From NCBI GenBank assembly GCA_905250125.1, contig CAJNOL010001071.1:1-64000 (forward strand): a stretch of 64,000 bases of DNA, written 5' to 3'. This document shows positions 39,848 to 52,372 of the stretch, in pieces; within the stretch, counting starts at the first letter, position 1; each line of letters starts with the position of its first letter. The notes below the pieces were generated by a model. It saw nothing but the letters and a program-made list of their open reading frames with translations, was not told the DNA's origin and did no database searches. The stretch comes from Rotaria sordida. Lineage: Eukaryota; Rotifera; Eurotatoria; Philodinida; Philodinidae. The translations under genes and the position numbers were made by a program.

Positions 39848-40207
39848 CCAAAACTTATGGAAGTGTAACTAATAATGGTGTGAATGATAATCGCAATAAT
39901 TATCTTATTTTCAACACAAATGAACCTGTAAGTCTTGCTGACTTTATCAGTAATGTTTCAATCAAATTTTGCACTCTATCAACATCAGTTTCATCGGTTC
40001 TATGGATATACTGGTATTGGATCGTACTATATATCACATTCCATGTATACTGTATCGATTGATCAAATCAGTACAAATAAAACAATTCAACAGTATACAT
40101 TGCGTCCTTTCCAATTGAATGTAAGTATTGCTGAATATATCGGTGTTGGTTTTGGTAAAACAACAAGTGGTAGTCCATATCAACTGATGTCAATCATGCA
40201 TATTTAG
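39848..40207 (+). pseudogene. Frameshifted exon of an orphan protein
   Basis: After a good acceptor (ctttacag, ~39844) the sequence codes plausibly in one frame (AKTYGSVTNNGVNDN … SLADFISNVSIKF) to about 39990. It then continues in another frame (RFYGYTGIGSYYISH … YTLRPFQLNVSIAEYIGVGF) to a TAG at 40205-40207. The break between the frames lies at about 39985-40005 and no intron fits there, so a small indel is the simplest reading. The last part is rich in Gly/Tyr/Ser with a beta-strand rhythm. No upstream exons were found. Function unknown. Confidence 0.55.
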
Positions 40208-42383
40208 TAGAAACTTAAGAATCATCGTCATTTACTTCGCAAATACATGAAGTTTCCATAAAATTTACCGTTATAATATTTGTATAACATTAAAAAAAGA
40301 ATTTAGAATGTGTTGTCTTATGTTATAGTATTATCAGTTAGTTTAATATATATAATGTTTGAATTATAAAACGAGTGAATTATTGTTTGAAGAGTAGTGT
40401 GAAAATTGTATATAAATATATTCAAGTCTTTTCATGTAATTATCTTGTTGAAAAAGAACATGTGCAATTGTCACAGACCCAAATAAATCATTAGGCATTT
40501 TGAGTAACAAACTGTATGAACAGATTTTGACCGCTCTTTTGATAGATAATATAGCTTATCAAAGCCGATAAAACTTATCATTGATTTGCTTTACTCTTAC
40601 CACGTATAATGATTCAAAGATTCTGTAACTATTTTAATATCTATATTGAGAACAAGAGACATGGAGGAGTATTGAAAATAATATCATAATATAAAGTTTT
40701 TTTTATTAAGATTTAAAATTCAACACATCTTATGAATCTTATTAACAATATGTCCAAACTTTGATTGTTGACTTTTAAAAATAAAAATGACGTTGCTAAG
40801 TAACAAAAATTTTTCCAGTGACATCACGTTTACTTGCAAGATAGTTTTTTATTTATTACATATTATGTACAAACCTGCAAGTTATTTTAAGTATTCGTAA
40901 TTGTTGCGCAGAAATGCAGGACAATAGTACCTACAAAAAGATACACGTCGCAAACACACGCAAGAAAAAACATCATCAATAAAGTCTGAATATTCCATCT
41001 TACTTCATTGATACTCAATTCTTGAAATATGATGGAGTATTTGGACTTTATTGCTAGACAATGCTTAAATAAAACGAACTCAAACCAATATGTTCATGAC
41101 ACATGTTGATAGTAGACTTGACCATAGCTAAGAAATTTCAGAGGAACAGTTTTGATATACCCTTAGAATACGATGAAGTAAGAAGATTTTCGCTTTTACT
41201 CCCATAATGCTGTCACATGCAAGACTTTAATTTTCTGTCCTACGTGTGATAATTTATTGCATGTTAAAAATCAATTTAGTCTTGAATAATCACCCTATAT
41301 TGATTCAAAAAATTTGCTCATTTTTTCGAATTTTTCAATAGTTATTATTAGTCATATGTACGTATGTCGTACCATCCACAGGTGGTTATAATATTCTCTA
41401 GTTTTACTTGTACCACCAATGTTAATAGATCAACGAATGGTGGAAACATTCGCCTTATAAACAAAGTAAGTATGTTTGGAGCTTATATCAGGAAGCGATT
41501 ATGTGCTTCGTCTTTTTAAAGCATTTTCATGCATGAGCATACAAGAATTTAAAAAAAAAGCATTAACATGTCTCCACATACAACAAAATAATCCGCGGTA
41601 AATGTAAATATACTTCATTCTATGACGCGTTCACATACACGCCATATGACAGTAAAACATTGCGTGCATATGCCACGTTGTGTACGTCGTTACATGCTGT
41701 TTTTTTATCATTCATGTTTGACTAACATATTGAATGATATATAGGTGAATATGCATCATATTCAAGTGTGAATTGATAAATCAACACAAAAAACGTTTTC
41801 ATCGTATGAAAATATTTTAGTATCAAAAGACAGAAACAAAAAATCATGATTTCAAACGACAATAAATTGGTTATTTTACTGACAAATTATATGAAGAATA
41901 GGTGAAGAAATATAAATCAAAGTTTTTTCGAATTGTCATATATTTATGGCATTATTTATTAAAAAAAAATGTTTAGAAGCATGTTTTATTCTTTTCTTTC
42001 TTGTTCGATTTCAAAGATGATTGTGTTTGTTTTTTGTTCCATTATTTACAAATGATATATTACGAAGGTATCTTCTATGATTTGTTCAACTTATTTCAAT
42101 TATTCGACTGTAAATCATTTGTTTTTATGGCCAACAATAATAGTGATTTCAACATGCGACACGTTGATATTACAAAAAAAAAGAAACAATATTGATTTTT
42201 TTTCTTTTTATGGCGAGAATCATTATCAAAGAAAGAAAAGAAAAGTAGCGTCACAGATGAATGGTTAGGCAGTGTAAAAATTTGTTAAAAAACGATAAAA
42301 CCATCACATTCTCTGTTCTTCTACACTAAAAGTAAGAGTGCTTGAGACGGTCCTTTTGTTTTGTTCTTGCCAAAAAAAAAGAA
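40208..42383. other. Intergenic, nothing recognised
   Basis: About 2.2 kb of AT-rich DNA. Short frames at 42001-42268 precede the F-box gene but overlap in two registers and have no features. Confidence 0.5.
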
Positions 42384-44255
42384 ATGGTACAACTTGAATC
42401 ATTAGCAAATGAATTATTACTTGATTTATTTGAATTCTTTGATACTACTCATCTACTTCAAGCCTTTATTGGACTAAATTCTCGTTTTAACAAACTACTT
42501 AACTATCATTTTCAAGTTCATCAACTTAATTTAAAATCTTTATCGAAAGAAATTTTCGATAATATTTCTGAGAAACTTCTTCCATTAATTATTGATCAAG
42601 TTATTTCACTTCGTCTTTCGTCCGATGAAACACCTGGTTTACCTGAACTTCTTCTATCTCGTGGTTTTACTCTCAATCGATTTATTTGTTTACAATCCTT
42701 GTCATTATACCGTATTAATCATTTCGATACATTATATAAAATAATATATCAATGTCGATATCTTCCTCATCTTACTCATCTCAATATAGTTAAATATGAC
42801 GATGAAGAAAGACAAGAAAATATTGTCGATTTGCTGAATAACATTTGGAGTTTATCAACACTTACACATTGTAATTTAAATGGTCTTCAGACAAATGAAA
42901 TACGGTTGTTGAATATCTCTATAATTTCATCATCTATCGAATATCTTTCTATCGAGAATATTCCATGTAATTTAAATTGTTTATCTCATCTGTTCAAATT
43001 TACACCTCGTCTTCAACAATTTTGTACAACTCTATATTCTTATTCTAGAAATGATCATTTAACAAATATCATGCCATCAATAGAATCAATAAAACTTTAT
43101 TTTGGAGGTTCAATTCAATCAATGAATAATCTATTAGAAAATATGCCTAATCTATCTCGTTTAATAATTACAACATTACAAGTTTATTTAGATGGAAATA
43201 TATGGGAACAACTTATTTCTACGTATTTACCTAAGCTTAAAAGATTTCATTTAAAAATGGAATTAGAATTTCGAGAGAATAATAATACTATCGAAGAAAC
43301 TATTGATGAATTACTTTCATCATTTCGAACTCCATTTTGGCTACAAGAACATCAATGGTATGTTCGATGTCATTGGAATCCATCAGATCCATATAAATGG
43401 ATTACACTTTATACATTACCTTATAGTTTTGATACATTTGATTATTCAAATAAGTCGTGTACTAAATCAACTTGTTATGATGAACAACAATATTGGTCAT
43501 ATGATCATGTAAAAATTTAAGGTCATGGAAATGTTGAAAATACTTTATTAGATAATTTTAGTCTTTTACGTGCTCGTTTTCATAATATTCATCATCTTCA
43601 GATAAATCTTTCATTTGATAATACATTTTGGTCACGTTTTCCATCATTAAATCATTTAAAATCACTTCATGTATATATTTATAAATATTCTGATTATTAT
43701 CAATTACAAACATTATTTGATCAAGCCTCTTGTCTTTATTCATTAAAACTTCAATCATTTATTGATTCATCTATAAAATTATTTGAATTAACAACAAGTA
43801 AATCAATTCGACGAATTGATTTAATTAATATTTTATTTAATCGATCAATATATTATACAAAAGAAGATTGTTTTACTTTAATTAATTCAATACTTGGAAT
43901 TCAATGTGAAATTCTTTCAATTCGTATTAAACATCGAATTAATATTCTTGATCTTATTCGACATATGTCAAAACTTCGATTGTTAATTTTTGAATGTGAA
44001 GATGATAAAGAATTTTTTCGAAATTTTTCATCTTCAAAAAATGAACTTGTTCAATGGTTACAATATTATTTATCGTCAACACATATTATCACAAGACATC
44101 CAAGACAACCATCTCTTATTCGAATTTGGATTAATCGAGAAACAAAAAAAATACTTCCATTGAATAGTGATATCTTGAAAATGAAACATAGAAATACACT
44201 ATCTTATGTTTTAACATCATTTCGACAATATTTTAATAAGATACTTGGAAATTGA
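42384..44255 (+). pseudogene. F-box/LRR-like protein broken by one TAA codon
   Basis: One continuous frame of 624 codons starting at MVQLESLANELLLDLFEFF, interrupted only by TAA at 43518-43520. The N-terminal ~45 residues fit an F-box (L-x-x-L-x-x-E-L-L-L-D-L-F). After it come irregular Leu-rich repeats, a conserved block SSFRTPFWLQEHQWYVRCHW (~325-344) and, beyond the stop, a second block of LRR-like repeats (INLSFDNTFW, LKSLHVYI) to the true end near 44253. F-box/LRR proteins usually bring substrates to SCF ubiquitin ligases. The intact paralogue at 52.4 kb shares the FRTPFW block and has an intron close to this point; here no intron of usable size can remove the stop (a 13-14 nt gt…ag is too short). 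Without the C-terminal third a 378-residue protein could still be made. Confidence 0.8.
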
Positions 44256-45506
44256 ATTTGAATATTTATTGAAATTGTACGAAAATTTTTCAAATTATAC
44301 CCAAGCAGATAATAAAAAGTATACAATGGGTGTGACGAGCGCTTAAAAATATGAAATATATATTTTTTTATTTGTTCTGTTTTGATTTCGAGCTCTTTTG
44401 CAGTCATCGGATTTCGAGCACTCGAAAATTGTCCTATCGAAGATCTATGTTCGATTCTTCGAGAAGTTTTCGATCTGTCGATACTTATCAAAATTTTGAG
44501 TAATCGAACAAAACAAAGATATCGGAAGAACTGTATCGAGCGCTTCAGTAGAAACAAGTTCAAAATAAAAGCACTTTCAAGTGGTTAAGTTAATTTTGAG
44601 TTTGTGAAATTTCTTTAAAAGAGATTTACAAATGTTTCCTTCATTAAGCTACGTTAGAAGAGTGATCTACATAGGGCAGTCAAAAAGTTCTGAGAACTAG
44701 TAACATCACTTTGATAAGAAGTACATTATATTTCTTTGTCTACAGCAAAGGTTAGAAGACATCATAACAATGTTCAATAGCAAGTTCGATTTACTTTTGA
44801 ATAATATTTTTGTATTCATCAAAATGTATCAAACTAATTACTCGATTATTGCTTAGTTAAATTTATTGCATCTAGGTAGATATTTAATTTATGTTTTAAA
44901 ATAGTTGAATAACAGAAGCTCAGACGAAGCGACGCCAGTTGAATGTGTCTGACAGACTATATCTTTAAATTCTTTCTTCTTTGAAAAATTTAATAACAAC
45001 ACTTTTTATATGTGATTTGCAGTACCATGATGCATTAGATGGGATGTGGGTTTGTGTGGCTTTCTCTCACACTCATCCTGGCCCTCGATAATCTATAGCA
45101 AAGTTCTATTAGAGTGATCGAAAACCGAAAAATAGTAAAGCTCATTCCTGATTGGCTTGGACAGACAGACAAACACACATATATTTTCCAAATGTAAGAC
45201 TCTTTCTTTAAGAAAAGGGAATAATGTAAATATTTAAAAATGAAATTTATTCATTTTTTCATATAAAGATAGTGACTGTTGTTCAATAAAATATCAAATT
45301 CAGAGTATTTTATTTCGAATAGTTCATGTTAATAAACAAAGAGGAAAAGAAAAAGAAAAACCGTTACAATACAAAAATAAATATTGTCTGTTAATCCCGC
45401 GTTTAAATATATCCTCCAATTTCGTCTGACATGAAGGTTTTTTTTTACTAAGTAAAACCATAACTAGATGTTTCTCTGATAATGTATGAGCAATTATTTC
45501 TTATAC
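44256..45506. other. Intergenic between convergent genes
   Basis: No gene seen. A word at about 44677-44698 (GGGCAGTCAAAAAGTTCTGA) resembles mariner-type terminal repeats but has no partner nearby. Frames at 44382-44588 (+) and 44563-44204 (-) overlap each other and have no family features. Confidence 0.45.
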
Positions 45507-48500
45507 TCATTCTAAACATTGTTTAGCTTGCTCAACATTTCCAAGATGTGTTTTAACAATTGCAAGATTATGTAATGTATGAGCTATTTCTGGATGATTA
45601 CTTGGTAATGATATTTGTTGTAATTTCAACGCTACTTCATATTCTTCACAAGCTTTTGTATAATCTTCAGTAGCTAAATAAACATTACCTAAATTAACTC
45701 TTGGTAATGCATGATTTGGATGACCTGGTGGAAGAGAACTATCATAAATTTTTTTAGCTTTAAGATATTTAAATGCTGCTTGATCATACTAGATGAAAGA
45801 AAAGAAAAGTTTTAGATTTATTTGAAAGCACCTTGTCGGATAAGATGATCCATTCAGAACTGAGACACCGAATATATCACGTTGTAGAGCAAGACGAGAC
45901 ACATCGAATGATATATAATAAATCTTATTTTCATGAGATTTTGAACAAACTAGAGTCAAATTACTGGTAGACGGCTAAGCATTATCAGTAAGTGATCATT
46001 GTTGGGCTTGGTATCAGTGAAAAGTGTTTGTAAAAAAAAATTTCTTTATAGGCAATTTTGTAAAGCTTTCAATGGGCTACAATCTCGTATGGTTATCATC
46101 TTCAATCGTTCTATCTTTGATAGGAAACAATACAATTTTTTTATAATTGACCATCGTTTTTCACGGCTAGTTACTAATAGTGAGTTTTCGTGTGTTTAAT
46201 CGTATCAACCACAGAAGATGTATGCACTCGCCAAATTTTTCCAGAAATTGCTCACGATGTAGGACTACAAAATGCACTACTCGAAAGTTCTTCAAAATTT
46301 GTACGTCATGCTCAAATCTGCCTTACATTGACCAATCTAGAATCATTTTTGAATCATTTTTCCCATTTTTATACTTTGTTTCAATATTCTGAGTATCAAA
46401 ACTTCATTCGCATATAAAATAAATATGATATTCAGAATCAGCATGAAAAATTGCATCAAATAGCCTATCTTTCGTCTAAATTTGTTTTTCATCAAAAATT
46501 GACCTGTACCGCTTCTCAGTCATATTTTCTCGAAGTTTGTCCTGTGGTTCTCCAGGGGTCCATTTTTGGTGGACCAAAAAAAATTAGACGAAATATAGTC
46601 TGTTTGATATAACTTTTTACGGCGACTCCGAATATTGAAACAAAGTATAAACCGAGCAAAATGATTCAAAAATTGTTCTAGATTTGTCAATGCAAGGCAG
46701 TTTTGAGCATGACGCACAAATTTTGAAGAACTTCTGAACAGTGAATTTTGTAGTGCTACATCGTGGACAATTTTTAGGAAAGTTTGACGAGTGGTCATAT
46801 CTTTTGTAATTGGTACGATTGAACACACGAAAACTCACCATTAACAACTAGCCATGAAAAACGATGGTCGATCATCAAAAAGTTGAATTGTTTCCTATCA
46901 AAGATAGAATGATCGAAGATGTTACCGCATACGAGGTCGTAGTAGCCCGATAATGATCACTTACTGATGATGCTTTTGATCCTTAATCATCTACTAGTAA
47001 TTTGTTTGAATCTAGTTCCTTCAAAACCTCATGAAAATAAGATTTATTATATATGATTCGACGCACCTTGTCTTGCTCTACAACATGGTATATTTGATTT
47101 CTCAGTTCTGAATGGATCACCTTATGCGGTAGGGTCGTTTTTTTTATCTTACGTCTTGTCGATCATAATCTAGAGTACCCAAATTAATTAATGTTCCAGC
47201 AACATCAACATGGTTTTTTGGAATACTTTTTTTATATAATTTCATAGCTCGTTGAAAAAATTCTTCAGCTCTTAGTTGTCGTCCTTGTTCACTATAAACA
47301 ACACCAAGACCATTTAAAGTTTTTCCGGCACTCGCTAAACGTTTTGGTCGAGCACTCATATGTAAATTATATGCACGATTATAACATTTTATTGCACGAT
47401 TAAAATCACCTTTTAATCGATGTGTACGACCAAAATTAAAAAAGATACAAGCAATTTCTTCATCATTAGGATTTGAACAATTGAGAATAGTATCAAAATA
47501 TCTTTCTGCTTTAGCATATTCACCATTTTCAAGAAGTAAATTACCAAACATTAGACCTATATTAGATTCAGCCATTTTTTTCTTTTGGTATTCGACATAT
47601 TCAGCAGCTGAATCAGCTCCTTGATCAGTTGCATGCATTTGAATATGCCATAAATCATCTTCGGCATTATACTCACAAGAATCAATTTGAAATACTGCTC
47701 CTATAAAAGAAAAATAAGGATTTCTTTCGTAATATATCAAGATAATTAGATTATTCAACAAAAAAATTCTTAAATACATATCATAATCAAAACTCTCTTA
47801 AAGCTATTTCTTATGTATCAAATTATTTGACGATGCATGAACTATTATATACCGATAACACTGATAAACGTATTCTCAAGATTGAAAACTGAAATATTGC
47901 ATTTCATAGAGCTTTAACATTATCCTACTTGGATAATATCTGAAAAAATCCATAATCAAAAATTACTTGACGATGGTTCTTTTCTCATAGATTGATAAAC
48001 GATTTTTTGAATTTTCAATAATTACATTATTCAGACATTGTAATAAGACACGTTGATAGGAAGCTTTGTGTTCAAGTCTTTGTGCACTCGGATCTGATCG
48101 GGTATGAAAGGACCCCTTCCTAGCTAACTACATGTTGGATATCATAATAAACAACTAGTACTATGCTAATCTCAATGCAAGTATGGCAATAGATCAGACA
48201 ATAAGATCAAAGTTGTGTTAGAAAACGATGTTGATATAGAAATATTCTAACAGTTTGTGTTATGATTTGTGCTTCTTGGTTTGTAAATATTTATCTTTAA
48301 CGATTTACATTGAACTTTTCTTACCGACATCAACTAAAACTTCAGCTTCTTCTGGAAATGCTGAATATTCTCGAATATCAGCAATAACAATTTTTTGAAC
48401 AACATTTAAATCAACATGGTATTCGAATAAAGCACGTACAACATCTTCGTTCTTAGCAGATTTTGTTGCAAAATTGTACGCAACTGAACGTTCACTACTT

Positions 48501-49644
48501 GTTAATAAATATTCATTTGTTGCAATTAAATTTCCAATACTATTTTGAAAATTTACTAATTCATCATGACTTAATTTTAAACCACGATAAATTTTAAGAA
48601 CATCTTTTTGTTTTTTTTTTTGTTCTAAAAATTTTATTTCAAGTTGTTCACTTAAATCCATTATATAAAAACGACATTGATACAATACTTCAATATCTTC
48701 TGTACGAAGTGCCTTATTAATAAATCTAAAAAATTAAAATAAAAGAAAAAATATTTGTGAAAAATAAACTTGCATTTCTTTCTTTCTTTTTTTGAATAAA
48801 CTTACTTATCCACAAATGTTCTTTTGGTAAACCATGGAATAGCATCAACTGATTTATATGTTTGATCAAAATCATCAATATTTTTTAATTCAGTTAAATT
48901 TCCACGATAATAATTTCGACAAACTGTAACCATATCTTTTTTTGCTTGAGCTGTTTTTGGCATATTTTTTAATAAATGTATGAATAATTGAAAAAGTAAA
49001 TATGAACCAGTTTCTTTTGAAAGATCTCGTATTGCTGTGTCTTTTTTATTATATATACTAAGTGTAACTGTGTGTTTATCAAGTTCTTCAAGAGATTTTC
49101 TTAGACTATGTAGAAGTCTATTTTCAGTTTCACATAAATTAATAAGGTAATCGTGTTCCTGTTCTCCTATTTCAGCAATTGTATCCGAATACGGAGCATA
49201 AAAAAATACTGAATCAATTTGTTTTAATGATTCAATGGCTTCAATCAAAGTCATCGGTGGTAAACCATCAATTATAAGAAAAACTTTATTAATTATTGAT
49301 CTTATATAATCCACGCAATCTTTTTCTATTGTAAACGTCTGAAATTATAATTTACTTAGATGATTTATGTAAAACAAATACATATGTATATAGACAGATG
49401 AATTTACCTCAACAGAATTGTTTATTGATCGGAGTAAGTCAATAATACGTTGCTGTGGTGTTTCACAAGCAAAATAGACCATTTTTGTTCCATTATGATG
49501 ACTTGTATTCTTGTCATCACAGTCTATCCTTTCTTCGTCACTTTCTTCTCCTTGTACATTTTCATAATCATCAACATCATCTAGTTGACGCTTTAAATCA
49601 TGACGTCTTCCACTACACCATGTAAAGCATTTAAGAAGCGGCAT
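45507..49644 (-). CDS. Mono-ADP-ribosyltransferase fused to TPR repeats, 5 exons
   Basis: Exons 49644-49408, 49338-48806, 48725-48325, 47700-47153 and 45788-45507 join in phase to 666 residues. Residues 1-290 are an N-terminal region rich in Glu/Asp/Lys, without recognised motif. An ART domain of the arginine-specific type covers ~300-395: Arg304 in IYRGLK, the Ser block LLTSSE (332-335) and the catalytic E-x-E at Glu383-Ala-Glu385 in FPEEAEVL. Such enzymes transfer ADP-ribose from NAD to proteins. Tetratricopeptide repeats fill ~435-660 (for example GDFNRAIKCYNRAYNLH, GLGVVYSEQGRQLRAEEFF, VNLGNVYLATEDYTKACEE), kinesin-light-chain-like, and probably bind partner proteins. No signal peptide, so likely cytosolic. 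Intron 4 (45789-47152) contains a palindromic insertion. Intron 3 (47701-48324) has nothing recognisable. ART-TPR fusions are, from memory, expanded in bdelloids. Confidence 0.9.
45838..47126. mobile_element. Long inverted repeat (~0.5-kb arms) inside the ART-TPR intron
   Basis: Left arm ~45838-46397 and right arm ~46621-47126 are diverged reverse complements around a 223-base centre. Outer ends share GATCCATTCAGAACTGAGA and, further in, TATAATAAATCTTATTTTCA. Read from either end the arms give the same peptide-like sequence, including SSSKFVRHAQ followed by CL-LTNLE-FLNHF in frames 46190-46417 (+) and 46828-46520 (-), so each arm carries a copy of the same former coding sequence, now with stops. 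No transposase signature recognised. It fills nearly the whole of a 1.36-kb intron whose neighbours are mostly ~70-80 nt. Confidence 0.75.
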
Positions 49645-52372
49645 ATATCAAACAGCGGTAAAACTAGTTATTTTACGTCGACTTGTACAGTAACCTTGTT
49701 GCTTTACATAACACAAACTGACACTTTTTTTTTATATGCTCCATTGATAAAGATGATTAGTAACAAAAAAAACCTTAGCTATATTACTTATGTTATCAAA
49801 ATATGATTTTTTTTTCTGTTTGAATAGACCAATGAAACCCGAAAAAAGGAAAAAAGAAATATTAGCGTAATCATGAATCATGAAATCATGACAAAAAAAT
49901 AACGTCACATGTTTTCAATACTAACTATGTGTTCTACGAATTTATACAATCTATTTGAATACAACCACAATTATTTTATGAGAATAAATAAGTGATGCAT
50001 TGAACAATATTACACAAATGAGATTGAAAATTCTTGTAGTAGTTGGACAAATTGTTTATTGATTCATTGTGTTTTATTTCTTAAACGAATCTTTTTGTCT
50101 TTCAGAGTACATAAAATATTCTATCATGTTTAAAAAGATAATTTTGTTTTATTTATTTGAATAGTTGATTTACTGTGTCATATCTATTTATCTGACATCG
50201 ATTTAATCTTAATTCGATTTTTTATATTATGCTTTACTATCATTTGATAAACTTCTTCAGTGCTATGTATATCAAAGTCAAAGCAGACTTAATTCTAATG
50301 TAATGAAGTGTGACGTTCCCCCCTATAATTAAAGGTTTGCACTATTTTTATTAATTAAAAGTCCGAAAAAAAAACGTTTTTTCCTTAATTTCATATTCAG
50401 ATATTTTTCTTTCTAAGAAGACTGAAAGGTAAAATTAAGTTTTGTTTGGTCGTTTTGTATGTCTCTGAATCGAAAAAAAGTTTACTGCAATATAAATATC
50501 ACAAAAAAAACAACAAAAAGAAAATGTTAATCCATATCCAAATTTTGATTAATTCGGAACATCATGTTCGTATATCGATCATCTGTTCGTGTACTTGTTC
50601 TATCGTTATATTCCTGAGTGTATCTCTCTTTTTTTTCTGTCAAGGAAGACGAATCTGACACTGCGTAAACATGAAATCTTGCGAATAGTGTGTGTGTCAC
50701 CAGTTCATATTTTATCAAAGGTTTTCAGTTCATGCATTATAACCTATCCAGCCATCTTTTAAAGTCCATGTTAAATAAAGTCGTTCCCAAAAATTCTAAG
50801 ACAGACTTGAAGACATTATCTGCAACTTACCCAAGACTACTTAAGTATGATATCTATAGTTTCTTGGTTTTTTCAGGACTTGTTACATGTTGATTTTTTT
50901 TATATTTTATCTGTGTATGGTTCATATAAGATAGGCTTAAAACACTTTGAACTTGGTTCACGCTAATTCAGATATTTATGTTCAAGAATATTTACAAGGG
51001 GTGTCTTTCTTGATCACAAAAATTTTTTTTTAAATTAATTCATTGTTGTATGTTTACTTAAAAATTTAGTTATTGTATTTGAATTGAAGGTATAATAAAG
51101 TTTCCATCTATCGACGATATTCTTACGTTCAAGAAGAAAAAAAGAATCTAATTTTCTTTCATTTAGCAGAGAAAATCGATAAAAAAATACAATATTGAAA
51201 AACTTCCAATAGTTTTATTCCCATATTGAGCACTTTCGATATTTTGATTTTTGACATACTCTTTTCTAAATTCTTGTAATTCAACATTCTTCATATTGGA
51301 TACTTCTTTTGGTATTACTGATTTTCGAGATTTTATCTCTTAGATGAATTTTTTTTTGATGTTTTTCCTTCAATATTTTGCTCTTCAAGATTTTGATTGT
51401 CTAGTCTTTGCAACTTTCGTGTTCGAATTAGGTATGAGTGAATAGAAAACTCACACTCACACCCACTCACACCCTCATTTCATTCAATCAATGTCAAATC
51501 TTCGATTGATGAATGAAAAAATATAGACCTATCATCAATGAATGATGAATTTATCGAATAGTTACAAAGTTGTTGATCATTCTCCCGAATGTACTGAGCT
51601 CAGAATACCCTGCTACCAGTATGACGCATGAATCTTTGAGTACTTTATGTGTTTTTATCAGTAGACTACAAAATGCTTATAAATTTTCAATCTAATAATT
51701 TGTTGAGAAATTTTTCATAGAATGCTATAGAAACTGTAGATACGTACATAGTAAGTACGTACTCATGCATTGAGACAATTTTCAGCAGGATACTCAACGG
51801 AGATCTTGTGACATACTGGTAATAGAATATCCAAAAAGGTATCCTGCTGACAATTGACTCAGGATATAGATACCTTGAATTCAGTAGATTTACTAGGACA
51901 TCCACATATTCAATTAATCATGAAATGAAAGAAACTTCTAATATCTAGTTGTGAATCGATTAATAAAAAACAATTTTAATTTTGATGATTTTTTTTAAAT
52001 CAACAATTATATTGTAATAGTATAGTTATATTTTAAGTCATCTTATCGCTTGATAAGGTAAGACAATAAAAACCCACTCATTTTATACACGTGTGTTTTA
52101 TATCGCATTGATTTCTTTTCTCATACAATGACCTTGATTTAAATCAAATGATAAATACCAAAACGATCTATTTAAAATTTATGCGAACAATAAATTTAAA
52201 TCTCATGATCAAATGGTAAATCTACATTTCAATCATTTTCAAAAGACATTCATAAACATTCGTTTTTTCGAGTACTTTTGTTTTTTCTTGTCTCGCAGAA
52301 CGAAAACAAGATTGTTTTTATTCTTTCTAACATCAAACTTCATAAACATGAAGACGCGTTGAAAGTTATAAA
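49645..52372. other. Intergenic between divergent genes
   Basis: About 2.7 kb holding the promoters of the ART-TPR gene (-) and the F-box gene (+). A CA-rich patch lies at 51445-51475. Open frames such as 50446-50658 and 51905-51687 show no family features. No repeat recognised. Confidence 0.5.

Noticed and set aside
43508..43521. Possible tiny gt…ag intron removing the TAA of the F-box gene
   Set aside because: 13-14 nt is far below any workable intron; introns here are 45 nt or longer.
43303..43758. Extra frames on both strands within the F-box/LRR locus
   Set aside because: They are shadows of the main frame, which continues in register on both sides of the stop.
44204..44588. Overlapping opposite-strand frames after the first F-box gene
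   Set aside because: Lys/Ile/Arg-rich with no motif; they overlap each other and probably arise from a run of TCGAAA/TTTCGA words.
44677..44698. Mariner-like terminal-repeat word
   Set aside because: No matching inverted copy or transposase fragment within 1.5 kb, so I do not call an element.
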